From positions 1 to 64,000 of the forward strand of contig NZ_MLAP01000004.1 in assembly GCF_002272865.1 (NCBI RefSeq): a stretch of 64,000 nucleotides of DNA, given 5' to 3'. This DNA is from Helicobacter sp. 12S02634-8. Its GTDB lineage: Bacteria > Campylobacterota > Campylobacteria > Campylobacterales > Helicobacteraceae. Position numbers and translations under genes: made by a program. This document shows, one piece after another, positions 46,389-55,921 of this stretch (the stretch's first letter is position 1; each line of letters starts with the position of its first letter). Under the pieces are notes generated by a model that was given only the letters and a program-made list of their open reading frames with translations, had not been told where the DNA came from and searched no databases.

Positions 46389-47285
46389 TTAATCGCAAAA
46401 TCTCTTCAAAATATCTCCATAAGCATCAATGCGCCTATCCCGCAAAAAAGGCCATATGCGTCGGAGTTCTTCAGATCTTTGGAGATCAAGATCAGCTAGG
46501 AGTATCTCATCTGCTTGTGTGCTTGCTTGGGCTAAAAGCTCTCCTTGTGGGCCAAAGATAAAACTAGAACCCCAAAACTCAATCCCCAAAGCAGTGGCAG
46601 GAGAGCACTCAAAGCCTGTGCGATTGATGGTGATTACAGGGAGGGAATTTGCGATACTATGGCCTCTTTGGATAGCGATCCAAGCCTCTCTTTGGCGGGC
46701 TTGTTCAAGCGATGGATCTTCTTGAGAAAAGCCAATAGCAGTGGGATAAATAAGCATATCAGCACCTTTAAGCGCCATAATCCTAGCGGCCTCGGGATAC
46801 CACTGATCCCAGCATATCAGCACACCTAGCTTGCCTATGCTTGTAGCAATGGGCTCAAAGCCCAAATCACCGGGTGTGAAATAAAATTTCTCATAAAACC
46901 CTGGATCATCAGGGATATGCATCTTGCGATATTTGCCTGCGATAGAGCCATCTTTTTCAAAGACAACAGCAGTGTTGTGATAAAGCCCTGTTGCACGTTT
47001 TTCAAACAACGAACTCACCAAAACAACTTCAAATTCTTTAGCAATTTGTGCAAAAAATGCCTGGTCGCTTCCATAAGTATCGCCATAATCAAAACAACCC
47101 ACATCTTCAGTCTGACAAAAATACTCCCGCGTATGCAGTTCTTGGAGTGCGATCAGTTGTGCGCCTTGCTCTTTGGCTTGAGCAATCATCGTGCGTGTAT
47201 GGGCGATAGTCTGTGCGTGGGTATGTTTGAAACTATGCTGGATTGCAGCGACTTTGATATGTTTTCTCAATTCAATCACCCTCAT
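46389..47285 (-). CDS. aguB: N-carbamoylputrescine amidase (nitrilase family)
   Basis: About 298 residues. The nitrilase triad is visible: Glu in ALQELHTREYF, Lys in AGKYRKMHIPDD and Cys in LGVLICWDQWYPEA. HIPDDPGFYEKFYFTPGD is typical of AguB, which splits N-carbamoylputrescine to putrescine, CO2 and ammonia after agmatine deiminase. The start is uncertain: ATG 47285 (MRVIELRKHIKVAAIQ) lies inside the end of the acidic protein gene, and TTG 47273 has GAGGGTGA 5 bases ahead of it. The longer frame to 47351 reads the acidic gene out of frame and is unlikely. Confidence 0.88.
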   Translation of the reverse strand: MRVIELRKHIKVAAIQHSFKHTHAQTIAHTRTMIAQAKEQGAQLIALQELHTREYFCQTEDVGCFDYGDTYGSDQAFFAQIAKEFEVVLVSSLFEKRATGLYHNTAVVFEKDGSIAGKYRKMHIPDDPGFYEKFYFTPGDLGFEPIATSIGKLGVLICWDQWYPEAARIMALKGADMLIYPTAIGFSQEDPSLEQARQREAWIAIQRGHSIANSLPVITINRTGFECSPATALGIEFWGSSFIFGPQGELLAQASTQADEILLADLDLQRSEELRRIWPFLRDRRIDAYGDILKRFCD

Positions 47286-47454
47286 ATTCATCATCAGAGC
47301 TTTGATAATCATCATCATCATAGCCACTATAAAAACCACTCCCCCCATCACTATCTAAGTCTTCATCTGACCCCTCATCAAAATCAGGCTCTTCTGTATA
47401 ATCCACATCTTCTTCATCATCTCCATACATTTTGTAAACATAGGGATCTAACAT
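47272..47454 (-). CDS. Ultra-acidic 60-residue protein
   Basis: A micro-protein in which 26 of 60 residues are Asp or Glu and only one is Lys, interspersed with Tyr, Gly and Ser (DDEEDVDYTEEPDFDEGSDE, later GFYSGYDDDDYQSSDDEYEG). There are no cysteines and no hydrophobic core, so it is probably disordered and highly anionic. Its ATG overlaps the tcdA stop by 7 bases and its end overlaps the aguB start, which argues that it is really translated. AGGAGAACGC lies just upstream within tcdA. Function unknown; metal or basic-protein binding is a guess. Confidence 0.65.
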   Translation of the reverse strand: MLDPYVYKMYGDDEEDVDYTEEPDFDEGSDEDLDSDGGSGFYSGYDDDDYQSSDDEYEGD

Positions 47455-48113
47455 TGCGTTCTCCTCTTCAAAATATCACAAATCACCTCAGATCCCATCT
47501 GCAATCCAAAGCTCCCTGTAACAGCACTGAAGCTCCCTAATGGTTTGCATTTGGGGTTTTCGGGACTAAATATTACCTTAAAATCACCACAAAAGCCCTC
47601 TTTTTTTAGCAATTCTCTGAATTTTCTAGCGAATTTATCCCCATAACTTTTCCAAATAGAATCCACCTTGATTTCTAAAGGATTGAGCTTTTTAGCACTG
47701 CCTGTAGAGCTGATATAACGCCCATAAGGTATCGATGCACACAGCTTGGCTAAGGCGACTTTAGCAGGAATATCATCAATGGCATCAATGATATAATCAT
47801 ATTTTTGATACATAAAATTCTCTAAAAATTCCCCATCAACACGCACATCAATAGGCTCTATGCCCGGATATATGCGTGCTAGGGCTTTTACTTTGCTCTC
47901 GCCAATATGCTCAGAACCTATTTGCCTATTTTGGTTGGTGATATCAAAAGTATCTTTATCAACGATACTAATATGCCCAATCCCCACACGATAAAGACAA
48001 TCAAGTGCAAAGCCCCCCACACCTCCTACGCCAAAAATAATGACCTTTTTGTCCCTAAAGCGCTCAAAATCCTCACCAAACAAAAATCTCGTGCGCGTGA
48101 ATCGATCCTCCAT
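47448..48113 (-). CDS. tcdA: TcdA-like tRNA threonylcarbamoyladenosine dehydratase (E1-like, MoeB/ThiF fold)
   Basis: 221 residues. The nucleotide loop GVGGVGGFALDCLYRVGIGH and DKDTFDITNQNRQ are E1-like hallmarks, with DAIDDIPAKVAL and SSTGSAKKLNPLEIKV closer to TcdA/CsdL than to MoeB. TcdA cyclises t6A at position 37 of ANN-decoding tRNAs. The start RFTRTRFLFGEDFERFRDK also fits TcdA. It heads the run tcdA, acidic protein, aguB, and diverges from the substrate-binding protein gene. Confidence 0.87.
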   Translation of the reverse strand: MEDRFTRTRFLFGEDFERFRDKKVIIFGVGGVGGFALDCLYRVGIGHISIVDKDTFDITNQNRQIGSEHIGESKVKALARIYPGIEPIDVRVDGEFLENFMYQKYDYIIDAIDDIPAKVALAKLCASIPYGRYISSTGSAKKLNPLEIKVDSIWKSYGDKFARKFRELLKKEGFCGDFKVIFSPENPKCKPLGSFSAVTGSFGLQMGSEVICDILKRRTQC

Positions 48114-48186
48114 TTGTTTCCCTTAAAATTTTGTTATTATTTTATCATAGGTTGTAAGACTCTTGAAGGGTCAGAAAGGATTGATA

Positions 48187-49194
48187 ATGAGAAAAGTATT
48201 TTTTATAGGATTTTTGGTATTTTCTAGCCTTTTATGGGCACAAACAACACAAAGCAACGCCGCAGCAGCCAATGATTCCTTGCCCATAACCATCAAGGAT
48301 TATTTTGGCCCACAGACTTTCACAAAGCCCATCAATCGGGTGATCTATCTGGGGAGCTATGCAGAAGTGCCTGCAATGCTAGGGATCTGGGATAAGGTCG
48401 TAGGAATGGCAGATTATGGATTCAAGAGCGATATTGTCAAAGCGACAGCGACAAATCTCTCCCAAATACAAAAATTGAGTGATGACCATTATGCAGCCTT
48501 GAATATCGAAGCCCTCAAAAAGCTCTCCCCTGACCTCATCATCACCTATGTAGGCAACCCCCAAAGTATCGAATTTGCCAAAAAATTTGGTATCAAATTT
48601 TTATCTTTCCAAGACAGAAGTGTGCGGGGGGTCATCAAAGATATTAGCTTGCAAGCACAAGTCTTTCAAAAGCAAGCCCAAGCAGCGCCCAAAATCGCTA
48701 AAATGGAAGAAATTTTGACATTGATTGCAGACAGAACAAAACATATCTCCTCTAAAAAACGAGTGATTGAAATCTTCCATAAGCCCAACCAAGTCAGTGG
48801 CAAAGAAAGCCTAGATTCTGATATTATGGCTCTAGCAGATGTGGATAATCTGGGATTGAAGCTTGTAGATCACGGACGGAGTGAAGTCAGCTTAGAAAGA
48901 ATCATCTCTGCAAATCCTGAAATCATCTTTATCTGGTGGCTGAGCCCTTATACCCCTAAAGATTTGCTAGAAAATCCACAATTCTCCACAATCACAGCTA
49001 TCAAAAACAGGCAAGTCTATAAGCTCCCTCCTATCGATATTGGCGGGCCTAGAACCCCACTCATATCGCTATTTATCGCCACAAAGGCTTATCCTGAAGC
49101 GTTCAAAGATATTGACATCAATGGAGTTTTACTCAATTATTATCAAAGTATCTTTGGTCTGACAAAAGCACAAATCCAACCCTTTCTATGGTGA
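48187..49194 (+). CDS. Periplasmic ABC substrate-binding protein, FecB/FepB (iron, cobalamin or nickel) type
   Basis: 335 residues. Signal peptide RKVFFIGFLVFSSLLWAQ, then a two-lobe binding protein of the type III helical-backbone kind: KPINRVIYLGSYAEVPAMLG, LKKLSPDLIITYVGNPQ and IISANPEIIFIWWLSPYTP are the family blocks. It would deliver a metal complex (siderophore, haem, cobalamin or nickel) to a FecCD-type permease, but no permease or ATPase is adjacent. I chose ATG 48187, with GAAAGGA 7 bases upstream. Confidence 0.85.
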   Translation: MRKVFFIGFLVFSSLLWAQTTQSNAAAANDSLPITIKDYFGPQTFTKPINRVIYLGSYAEVPAMLGIWDKVVGMADYGFKSDIVKATATNLSQIQKLSDDHYAALNIEALKKLSPDLIITYVGNPQSIEFAKKFGIKFLSFQDRSVRGVIKDISLQAQVFQKQAQAAPKIAKMEEILTLIADRTKHISSKKRVIEIFHKPNQVSGKESLDSDIMALADVDNLGLKLVDHGRSEVSLERIISANPEIIFIWWLSPYTPKDLLENPQFSTITAIKNRQVYKLPPIDIGGPRTPLISLFIATKAYPEAFKDIDINGVLLNYYQSIFGLTKAQIQPFLW

Positions 49195-49207
49195 GCCAAA
49201 CGCCCTC

Positions 49208-50545
49208 CTAAACTCTGCCTAAAGCCTTAGCGACTAATTCAAGGGGGTGGGCAAACTCTGCTTTGACACCAGCTTGATCCATCGCATTATCAATCTGCAT
49301 GTGGCACGCACTGCATTCAGCGCTCACAATCTCTGCCCCACTCGCAGCTATCATTGCAGCCTTTGGGCGCCCTGCTTGGAGCACGAGGTCGTATTTATCA
49401 CTCTGCATACTCACGCCCCCAAAACCACAGCAACGACTCGGATCGCTCATCTCCACTAAAGTATAGTTGTTTTGCAAGAGGGTGCGGGGCTCTTTGTGGA
49501 TATGCAGCACTTTTTTGGCGTGGCAAGGGTCGTGATAAGTGATTTTACTAGCAAGGAGCGAGGATTTAGGGGCTTGGGCTAGCAAGGCATTGAGTGGGGT
49601 GTGCTTCTCAAGCCAATAGCTTGCCATTGCCATTTTGGGCGTGAGGGCTTTGAGGCGCTCTAGCCAAGGAGTGGGATTGTCATCTTGGAGGAGTGCGTGC
49701 TTCCAATCTTCGATCAACATCGCTGCACAAGTCGCTTCAGGGATTAAAATCGCATCCACTCTATCGATAAAGCTCTCAAAATATGCGATATTTTTTTTGA
49801 TCAAATGCAAAACGGTTTTAATATCCCCTGTGAAATAAGCAGGAGCGCCACAACACTCTTGTTTGGGGACAAGGGCTGTGATACCTAAACGATCAAGGAT
49901 AAACAACAAACTCTCCCCCACGCCTATGTAGTTATAATTACTCAAACAACCGATGAAAATACCCACTCTGTTGTGCTTGAGGGCTTTGTTTGACTGATTG
50001 GTAGAGATTTTAGAGGGTTCTAGGGAAGGGTTTGAGGGAGGTATCTCGCCTTGAAAAGATTGCAAAAAACTCTTAGACACAAAAGGAAAAATCGTCCTCT
50101 TACCCATTTTTGGGAGGCGAAAACGGAGGCGATTTTTTGTTTTTGCTGTATTGGGCTTAAATAAACAAGGAGAGATAAAATACACAAACGAAAAAACAAA
50201 ATCCATCAAAGCCCGATTTTTCAGCAGATAAAAATATGCTCTTTTATACCAAGCAATCCCGTATTTTTGCGCGATTTCTACACGAATTTTCTCAATCATC
50301 ACATCTACAGGCAAGCTATTGGGGCAGACTTGCACGCAAGTTGTGCATAAAAAGCAAGATTCAAAGATATTTTTAGCGTTCGTATCTAAAGGAAGTTCAT
50401 TGCGATCATAAGCCCCCAAAAGGTCTAAAAATCCCCTTGGTGATGTGCTTTCATCGCGATTGACCTGATAGATCGTGCAGCTAGGGATACATTTGCCACA
50501 TTTAACGCAGTCTTGGGCGACAGAGCTATAATCAAGGGGGTGCAT
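49208..50545 (-). CDS. GlpC/LutA/GlcF-type iron-sulfur oxidoreductase subunit
   Basis: 445 residues. Two N-terminal 4Fe-4S motifs (CVKCGKCIPSCTIYQ and CFLCTTCVQVCPNSLP) are followed by two CCG domains with GCLSNYNYIGVG, KQECCGAPAYFTG, HDPCHAKK and DPSRCCGFGGVSM. It is the electron-transfer subunit of a membrane-linked 2-hydroxyacid or glycerol-3-phosphate dehydrogenase. The partner flavoprotein is not adjacent. It starts 4 bases after the hemN stop, as I recall for the H. pylori glpC/hemN pair. Confidence 0.85.
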   Translation of the reverse strand: MHPLDYSSVAQDCVKCGKCIPSCTIYQVNRDESTSPRGFLDLLGAYDRNELPLDTNAKNIFESCFLCTTCVQVCPNSLPVDVMIEKIRVEIAQKYGIAWYKRAYFYLLKNRALMDFVFSFVYFISPCLFKPNTAKTKNRLRFRLPKMGKRTIFPFVSKSFLQSFQGEIPPSNPSLEPSKISTNQSNKALKHNRVGIFIGCLSNYNYIGVGESLLFILDRLGITALVPKQECCGAPAYFTGDIKTVLHLIKKNIAYFESFIDRVDAILIPEATCAAMLIEDWKHALLQDDNPTPWLERLKALTPKMAMASYWLEKHTPLNALLAQAPKSSLLASKITYHDPCHAKKVLHIHKEPRTLLQNNYTLVEMSDPSRCCGFGGVSMQSDKYDLVLQAGRPKAAMIAASGAEIVSAECSACHMQIDNAMDQAGVKAEFAHPLELVAKALGRV

Positions 50546-50548
50546 ATG

Positions 50549-51931
50549 CTAGACCGTTTTACTGAATTTGTGTTGGTCTGTGGGGAGCTTGGTGAGATAA
50601 GCATCAAAAGCCATAGCAATATTGCGTATCAGCATACCCCCTGTAGGAGTGGTATAAATCCCCTTGTTATCGACCAACACCAAATCAGCCTCGATATACT
50701 CACCCAAAGAGGCCAACTCTGTTTTAAAATATTCTTTAAAATCAATACCAAATCGCTCTTCTATAGGGGCAAACTCTAGCTTGAGATTATTCATCAAGCC
50801 CATAATCACTTCTTTACGCAATATATCCTCATCACTCAAACGCACCCCTCTCTCAACGGGCAAAACACCCGCATCAAGGGCTGATTCATAGCTCTGCATA
50901 TCTTTGTAATTTTGCGTATAATAATCACGCCCCTCCCCGATACTTGTCAGCCCAATGCCGATAGTCTGGGAAAATCCTCGTGTCGTATAGCCTTGGAAAT
51001 TTCTCCGCAGCTCGCCTTTTTGACTAGCTAGATAGAGTTCATCAGTCTTTTTAGCAAAATGATCCATACCAATCATCGCATAGCCTTGCGTGGCTAAAAA
51101 TGCAATGGTATGCTCTAAAATAGCGAGCTTTTTATCTGGAGTGGGGAGCGTGGTTTCATCGATTTTACGCATTGTTTTTTTCAACCAAGGCACATGTGCA
51201 TAGTTGAATATCGCCAATCGATCTGGAGAGAGGGTCATGACCTTTTTGAGCGTTGTATCAAAGGTCTGCTTATCTTGGAAAGGCAATCCATAAATCAGAT
51301 CAAAATTCACAGATGGTATGCCAAATTCACGCGCAAGCCCAATAGCCTTTTGGACGCTCTCAAAGGGCTGGATACGATGGATCGCTGTTTGGACTTGAGG
51401 GTCAAAATCTTGCACACCAAAGCTTAGGCGATTGAAACCATTGCGTTTGAGGACTTCCATCTGCTCGTATTGGAAATGTCGAGGGTCGATCTCACAGCTC
51501 ACTTCAGCATCGGGCGCAAAATGAGGAAAAGTTTCTTTGATAAGCCCCATCACCATATCTAGCTGGGCTGCATCAAAAAATGTCGGTGTCCCCCCGCCAA
51601 AATGGAATTGTATCACTTCGCGTTGGGTATCCATTGAGTCTTTGAGTAGTTTGAGTTCTTTTTTGAGATAAGCAATATAGCGATCTTTTTTGTCTTCTTT
51701 GCTCGTATAAATCACATTGCACCCACAAAAATAGCACGCACTCCTGCAAAATGGTAAATGCACATACAAAGAAAGTGGGAGTCTTTGGGTGCGAGCAAGA
51801 GAGTCATTGCGCGCTAGAGAGTCCTTGAGCGTGGTCGCATTGAAATCTTGATGGAACTCTATGGCTGTGGGGTAGCTGGTGTATCTAGGGCCTGATTTGG
51901 AGTATTTGACGAATTTTTTAAAATCTATCAC
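50549..51931 (-). CDS. hemN: HemN, oxygen-independent coproporphyrinogen III oxidase
   Basis: 460 residues. The radical-SAM motif is CRSACYFCGCN (CxxxCxxC plus the HemN-specific extra Cys) near residue 60, and YTSYPTAIEFHQDF, FHFGGGTPTF, EIDPRHFQYEQM and GRDYYTQNYKDMQ are true HemN rather than HemW segments. It oxidatively decarboxylates coproporphyrinogen III for haem synthesis without oxygen, suiting a microaerophile. Start ATG 51931. Confidence 0.95.
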   Translation of the reverse strand: MIDFKKFVKYSKSGPRYTSYPTAIEFHQDFNATTLKDSLARNDSLARTQRLPLSLYVHLPFCRSACYFCGCNVIYTSKEDKKDRYIAYLKKELKLLKDSMDTQREVIQFHFGGGTPTFFDAAQLDMVMGLIKETFPHFAPDAEVSCEIDPRHFQYEQMEVLKRNGFNRLSFGVQDFDPQVQTAIHRIQPFESVQKAIGLAREFGIPSVNFDLIYGLPFQDKQTFDTTLKKVMTLSPDRLAIFNYAHVPWLKKTMRKIDETTLPTPDKKLAILEHTIAFLATQGYAMIGMDHFAKKTDELYLASQKGELRRNFQGYTTRGFSQTIGIGLTSIGEGRDYYTQNYKDMQSYESALDAGVLPVERGVRLSDEDILRKEVIMGLMNNLKLEFAPIEERFGIDFKEYFKTELASLGEYIEADLVLVDNKGIYTTPTGGMLIRNIAMAFDAYLTKLPTDQHKFSKTV

Positions 51932-51950
51932 CGAGGGCTCCTCTTAAAAT

Positions 51951-52436
51951 CTATTGGTCAAGGGATTTTTGTTTGCGGAAATAATCATCAAGATCAAAAA
52001 ACAAATTGGGATATTCTTTTTTGATCTGCTTGACAAATGATCGCGTATCAATGCGTGGCAAGCTCCCATCACTGCGTCGATAGCTCTCTAATCTCTTAAA
52101 TGCTACAGCGAGCACATCATCAAAATCAATGGGGGTTTGTGTGGCAATATCTCTTTCAAGCTCGACTTTTAGCTTGTCTTCATAGGCCTTTTTGATTGTC
52201 TGGATAATGCTATTGAGGAGGTTTTGGGGGAGAACGATATATTCTTGATTGTCCTCATCTTTGAGAAACCACGCCTCTTGAGTATTGAACTCCCCTGATT
52301 GGAGCTCTAAGAGGATTTTATCTGCATCAATCCTGCTGGCCTTAGCTTGATTAGCTCCTGTTTCTAAACTCGCATAAAGCGTTTCGGGCTTTTGTGAAGA
52401 AGCCAAATATTTTAATCTCTGTTTCTGTGTAGCCAC
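51951..52436 (-). CDS. DUF2603 (UPF0763) family protein
   Basis: 161 residues, soluble and mostly helical, with [20 protein letters not shown] and [20 protein letters not shown]. It resembles an uncharacterised epsilonproteobacterial family that sits near hemN in related genomes. The start is GTG, inside the last 25 bases of argF, so it is translationally coupled to argF. The role is unknown. Confidence 0.8.
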   Translation of the reverse strand: MATQKQRLKYLASSQKPETLYASLETGANQAKASRIDADKILLELQSGEFNTQEAWFLKDEDNQEYIVLPQNLLNSIIQTIKKAYEDKLKVELERDIATQTPIDFDDVLAVAFKRLESYRRSDGSLPRIDTRSFVKQIKKEYPNLFFDLDDYFRKQKSLDQ

Positions 52437-53374
52437 GCCATAATCCCCTTTTGTGCATGTAGTCGGTTTTGTGCTTCTTTGAAAACCTTACTTTGTGGCC
52501 CCTCTAAGACAGCTTCGCTGACTTCTTGCCCCCTATAAGCAGGGAAACAATGCAAAAATATTGCATTTTTATCAGCAAGACCCATCAATGCTTCATCGAC
52601 GCAATATTCTTTGAATATTTTTTGTCGTTTTTCTTTTTCATCTTCTTGCCCCATACTCGCCCAAGTATCTGTTGTGATGACATTTGCCCCAAGGACAGCT
52701 TCTTTGGGGGAGTGGAGCAGAGAAATTTTTGCCCCACTTTCTGCAGCAAACTCCAAGGCTTGTGCTGTGATTGTTGCATCGGGCATATAGCCCTCAGGAG
52801 AGGCGATAGAGAGTTCAAAGCCCATCTTAGAAGCCAACATCAGCCATGAATTTGCCATATTATTCCCATCACCGATATAAGCGACTTTTGGATTAGCGAT
52901 ATGCACACAAGGGGCTTTCAGATAGGGATTGGGGATATAGATACCACACTCAATCATCGTAAGATAATCGCTCAAAAGCTGCGTAGGGTGGAACAAATCA
53001 CTCAAGCCATTGATAATAGGCACAGGAGAGTAATGGGCGAACTCCTCAAGGCGCTCTTGCGCATAAGTGCGTAGCATGATCATATCCACCATCGAGCCAA
53101 TTGCTCTGGCTGTGTCTTTGATGGGCTCTCCTCTGCCTAGCTGGATATCCTTGCTAGAGAGAAACATTCCCATACCACCAAGTTGATAGATCCCTGCTTC
53201 AAAGCTCACTCTTGTGCGTGTGGAGTTTTTTTCAAAAATCATCGCCAAAATCTTATCTTTCATCAACGCAGTAGAGAGATTTTGGAGGAAGTGTTTCTTG
53301 ATAGCAATCGCCAAATCCAAAATCTCTATAATCTCATATTGACTCAGATCTCTCAATGTTAAAAAATGTTTCAT
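52412..53374 (-). CDS. argF: ArgF, ornithine carbamoyltransferase
   Basis: About 320 residues. It forms citrulline from ornithine and carbamoyl phosphate. The carbamoyl-phosphate site is [40 protein letters not shown] and the ornithine-side HCFPAYRG (HCLPA in most OTCs) follow. ATG 53374 ([11 protein letters not shown]) fits the family; the frame opens at 53401. H. pylori lacks arginine synthesis as I recall, so this gene points to a different Helicobacter. Confidence 0.93.
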   Translation of the reverse strand: MKHFLTLRDLSQYEIIEILDLAIAIKKHFLQNLSTALMKDKILAMIFEKNSTRTRVSFEAGIYQLGGMGMFLSSKDIQLGRGEPIKDTARAIGSMVDMIMLRTYAQERLEEFAHYSPVPIINGLSDLFHPTQLLSDYLTMIECGIYIPNPYLKAPCVHIANPKVAYIGDGNNMANSWLMLASKMGFELSIASPEGYMPDATITAQALEFAAESGAKISLLHSPKEAVLGANVITTDTWASMGQEDEKEKRQKIFKEYCVDEALMGLADKNAIFLHCFPAYRGQEVSEAVLEGPQSKVFKEAQNRLHAQKGIMAWLHRNRD

Positions 53375-53510
53375 ACAAACAGCCTTTGCTAAGAATTCCA
53401 ACCAAACCCAACAAATAAAAAGCTTTAATATACTTCAAATAAGATAATAAAATCCTTAGACGCCTTAGCTTGCTTGATCCAATCACTTTTTATGTTTCAG
53501 CAAACATCCG

Positions 53511-53627
53511 ATCACAAAACCTAAACGATAAAAACAAAAAAATCACAAAACCTAAACGATAAGATCACAAAACTAAAGTCCTCACAAAAAACCTGAATAA
53601 TTTGAGGTCTAAATGATTTGAGGTCTA
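53511..53627. repeat. Short direct repeats in the argF-aroC gap
   Basis: ATCACAAAACCTAAACGATA occurs at 53511 and 53542, and a shortened version (ATCACAAAACTAAAG) at 53564. Immediately downstream, ATTTGAGGTCTA occurs at 53600 and 53616. The arrays fill much of the 298-base gap between argF and aroC (53375-53672), where I see no gene. They could be regulator sites for argF or slippage products. Confidence 0.6.
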
Positions 53628-53672
53628 GTATCAATACAAATAGCAAACAGCCATCAATTCTAAATTTAAGGC

Positions 53673-54764
53673 TTATATTTGTGTATAGACTTTTTTGATA
53701 TTTTCTATCCTAGCACTCATTCCTAGCAACAGCATATCAGCCAAAACCAAAGCCAGCATACTCTCACACACCACACTCCCGCGCACTGCAATGCAAGGAT
53801 CGTGCCTGCCTTTGAGCTTACAAGAGGCAGGATTGCCCTGTATATCGATTGTTTGCTGCTCTAAGAAAATGCTAGGCGTGGGCTTGAAATAAACCTTAAC
53901 AGCAATCATTGCCCCACTACTCATACCCCCTAAAATCCCCCCTGCGTGATTACTCAAAAAGCCATTGGTATCCATAGGGTCATTATTCTGATCCCCATAG
54001 ACCCTTGAAGCCTCTATCCCATCACCAATTTCTACAGCCTTAACGCCATTAAGCCCCATCATCATTGCTGCAATCGCCCCATCAAGTTTATAATACAAAG
54101 GCTCTCCCAATCCAGCAATCAACTTGCCATTTTGACCCTTTGCACACACAAGCCCCACCCCGCCAATACTATTATGCGCGATTTTAGCTTGCTTGATGAG
54201 GGTTTTTTGTGCAGCTTCTTGCAGAGGATCTAGGGCAAAAATCTCACTATGCTTGGCGTGATTGAAATCAATCGTTTTTGCCTCCACTCCCCCGATAGCA
54301 TAGATACCACTCTGACAGATAATCCCTGCTTCTTTGAGGATCATTTTAGCAATCGCCCCACTAGCCACCCTAGCGACACTCTCGCGTGCAGAGCTTCTGC
54401 CACCCCCGCGATAATCCCTAATGCCATATTTTTGATAATAAGTCCAATCAGCGTGCCCAGGGCGAAAAATCGATTTGATATTTTCATAGTCCTTGCTTTT
54501 AGCATCATGATTCCTCACTAGCAAGGCAATCGGAGCGCCTGTGCTGACCCCCTCAAACACCCCGCTCAAAATCTCAACACTATCGGCTTCTTTGCGCCCT
54601 GTCGCATAGATACTCTTCCCTCCTTGACGCCTTTGCATTTCAGTAGCCAATAGCTCCTCATCAATCTGCAATCCCGATGGCACACCATCAATCACGCACC
54701 CCAACGCACTGCCATGGGATTCGCCAAAAGTTGTTACTCTGAGTTTTTCTCCAAATGTATTCAT
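53673..54764 (-). CDS. aroC: AroC, chorismate synthase
   Basis: 363 residues. It converts EPSP to chorismate with reduced FMN. Signatures: [47 protein letters not shown] and [15 protein letters not shown] 54764 has AAAGGA 7 bases upstream and overlaps the rnc stop (ATGA). Confidence 0.96.
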   Translation of the reverse strand: MNTFGEKLRVTTFGESHGSALGCVIDGVPSGLQIDEELLATEMQRRQGGKSIYATGRKEADSVEILSGVFEGVSTGAPIALLVRNHDAKSKDYENIKSIFRPGHADWTYYQKYGIRDYRGGGRSSARESVARVASGAIAKMILKEAGIICQSGIYAIGGVEAKTIDFNHAKHSEIFALDPLQEAAQKTLIKQAKIAHNSIGGVGLVCAKGQNGKLIAGLGEPLYYKLDGAIAAMMMGLNGVKAVEIGDGIEASRVYGDQNNDPMDTNGFLSNHAGGILGGMSSGAMIAVKVYFKPTPSIFLEQQTIDIQGNPASCKLKGRHDPCIAVRGSVVCESMLALVLADMLLLGMSARIENIKKVYTQI

Positions 54765-55495
54765 TTTTGCGTCCTTTTGAGCTCCATATAAGCGATTTTG
54801 GCACAATTTTGCTGCGCATCTTTCTTGCTCGCACCTTTTGCGCGAGCATATTCTTTGCCCTGAATACGCAAGATCATTTCAAATTCCTTATGATGGTCTG
54901 GGCCACTTTCATTGACCAAGACATATTCAGGCACTTGAAAAAACCTCGCTTGCGTGAGCTCTTGGAGGGCTGTTTTGAAATCAACAAAAAGATTTTCAAA
55001 ATCCATATTCGGGTAAGCCTTTTCCAAAAGCCCACAAACAATCACACGCACCTTTTCTAGCCCCCCCTCTAAATACACTGCCCCAATGAGTGCTTCAAAA
55101 GCATTAGAGAGAATTGAGGGCTTGAGTCTGCCATTGTTGGATTCTTCGCTCAAAGAAATATGCAAATACGCACCCAATGAAATGATCTGTGCTAGCTGCA
55201 TGAAACCCTTTTCATTGACAATAGCTGCACGCATTTTAGAGAGATTGCCCTCTGCACTATTTGGAAACTTTTGGAACAAAAACTCCCCCACCACCAAATC
55301 CAAAACAGCATCGCCCAAAAACTCCAAACGCTCGTTGTTGGGAGTTTTCTTGCAGCTTTTATGCGTGAGTGCTTCAAGCAAGAGTGCTTGATTGTTAAAA
55401 ACATAGCCGATTTCTTGCTCGAGCAAAGCTGTGTCTGTTACTTGTGCTGTCTGTGTTGGTTTTGACTTATCTGTTGTATGCATTATTTTGCCCAA
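54761..55495 (-). CDS. rnc: Rnc, ribonuclease III
   Basis: 244 residues: RNase III catalytic domain with the signature [16 protein letters not shown] and a second acidic site ([13 protein letters not shown]), then a C-terminal double-stranded-RNA-binding domain (KTALQELTQ to the end). It processes rRNA precursors, and in type II CRISPR systems RNase III matures crRNA with tracrRNA, so it serves the Cas9 system encoded at the left of the window. I keep the TTG at 55495 as start because AAGGAGG lies 5 bases upstream; an ATG at 55483 is 17 bases away. Confidence 0.95.
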   Translation of the reverse strand: MGKIMHTTDKSKPTQTAQVTDTALLEQEIGYVFNNQALLLEALTHKSCKKTPNNERLEFLGDAVLDLVVGEFLFQKFPNSAEGNLSKMRAAIVNEKGFMQLAQIISLGAYLHISLSEESNNGRLKPSILSNAFEALIGAVYLEGGLEKVRVIVCGLLEKAYPNMDFENLFVDFKTALQELTQARFFQVPEYVLVNESGPDHHKEFEMILRIQGKEYARAKGASKKDAQQNCAKIAYMELKRTQK

Positions 55496-55921
55496 TTATC
55501 CCTCCTTGTATTTGAGTGCTTCTGCTTTAGCAATCTGATCACAGCGCTCATTTTCGTGGTGTCCACTATGGCCTTTGATCCAATGTGTCTGCACACTATG
55601 GGAAGCAGAAAGGCTCAAAAACTCCCTCCATAAATCAGGGTTTTTCACTCGCAAAAAATCCTTTTTCACCCAGCCCTCTAGCCAAAGTGCGATACCATCA
55701 CACACATATTTTGAATCACTATAAAGATCGATTGCGCAAGGCTCTTTGAGAGATTTTAAGGCTTCATTGACGGCTTTGAGTTCCATGCGATTATTGGTCG
55801 TGTGGAACTCGCCCCCACTGATGATCTTTTCATATTTGCCATATCTCAAAATCGCACAATACCCCCCAGCGCCGGGATTACCCAAAGAAGAGCCATCACA
55901 AAAGATTTCAATGGATTTCAT
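55496..55921 (-). CDS. rnhA: RnhA, ribonuclease HI
   Basis: 141 residues with the four catalytic acids in place: D9 in FCDGSSLGNPG, E48 in NRMELKAV, D70 in YSDSKYV and D134-region NERCDQIAKAEA. It removes RNA from RNA-DNA hybrids. The stop touches the rnc start codon, and the start overlaps the TPR gene end by 14 bases. Confidence 0.95.
   Translation of the reverse strand: MKSIEIFCDGSSLGNPGAGGYCAILRYGKYEKIISGGEFHTTNNRMELKAVNEALKSLKEPCAIDLYSDSKYVCDGIALWLEGWVKKDFLRVKNPDLWREFLSLSASHSVQTHWIKGHSGHHENERCDQIAKAEALKYKEG

Noticed and set aside
47286..47351. Longer aguB start with a Met-rich extension
   Set aside because: The extension is the acidic-protein gene in another frame and lacks any nitrilase similarity.
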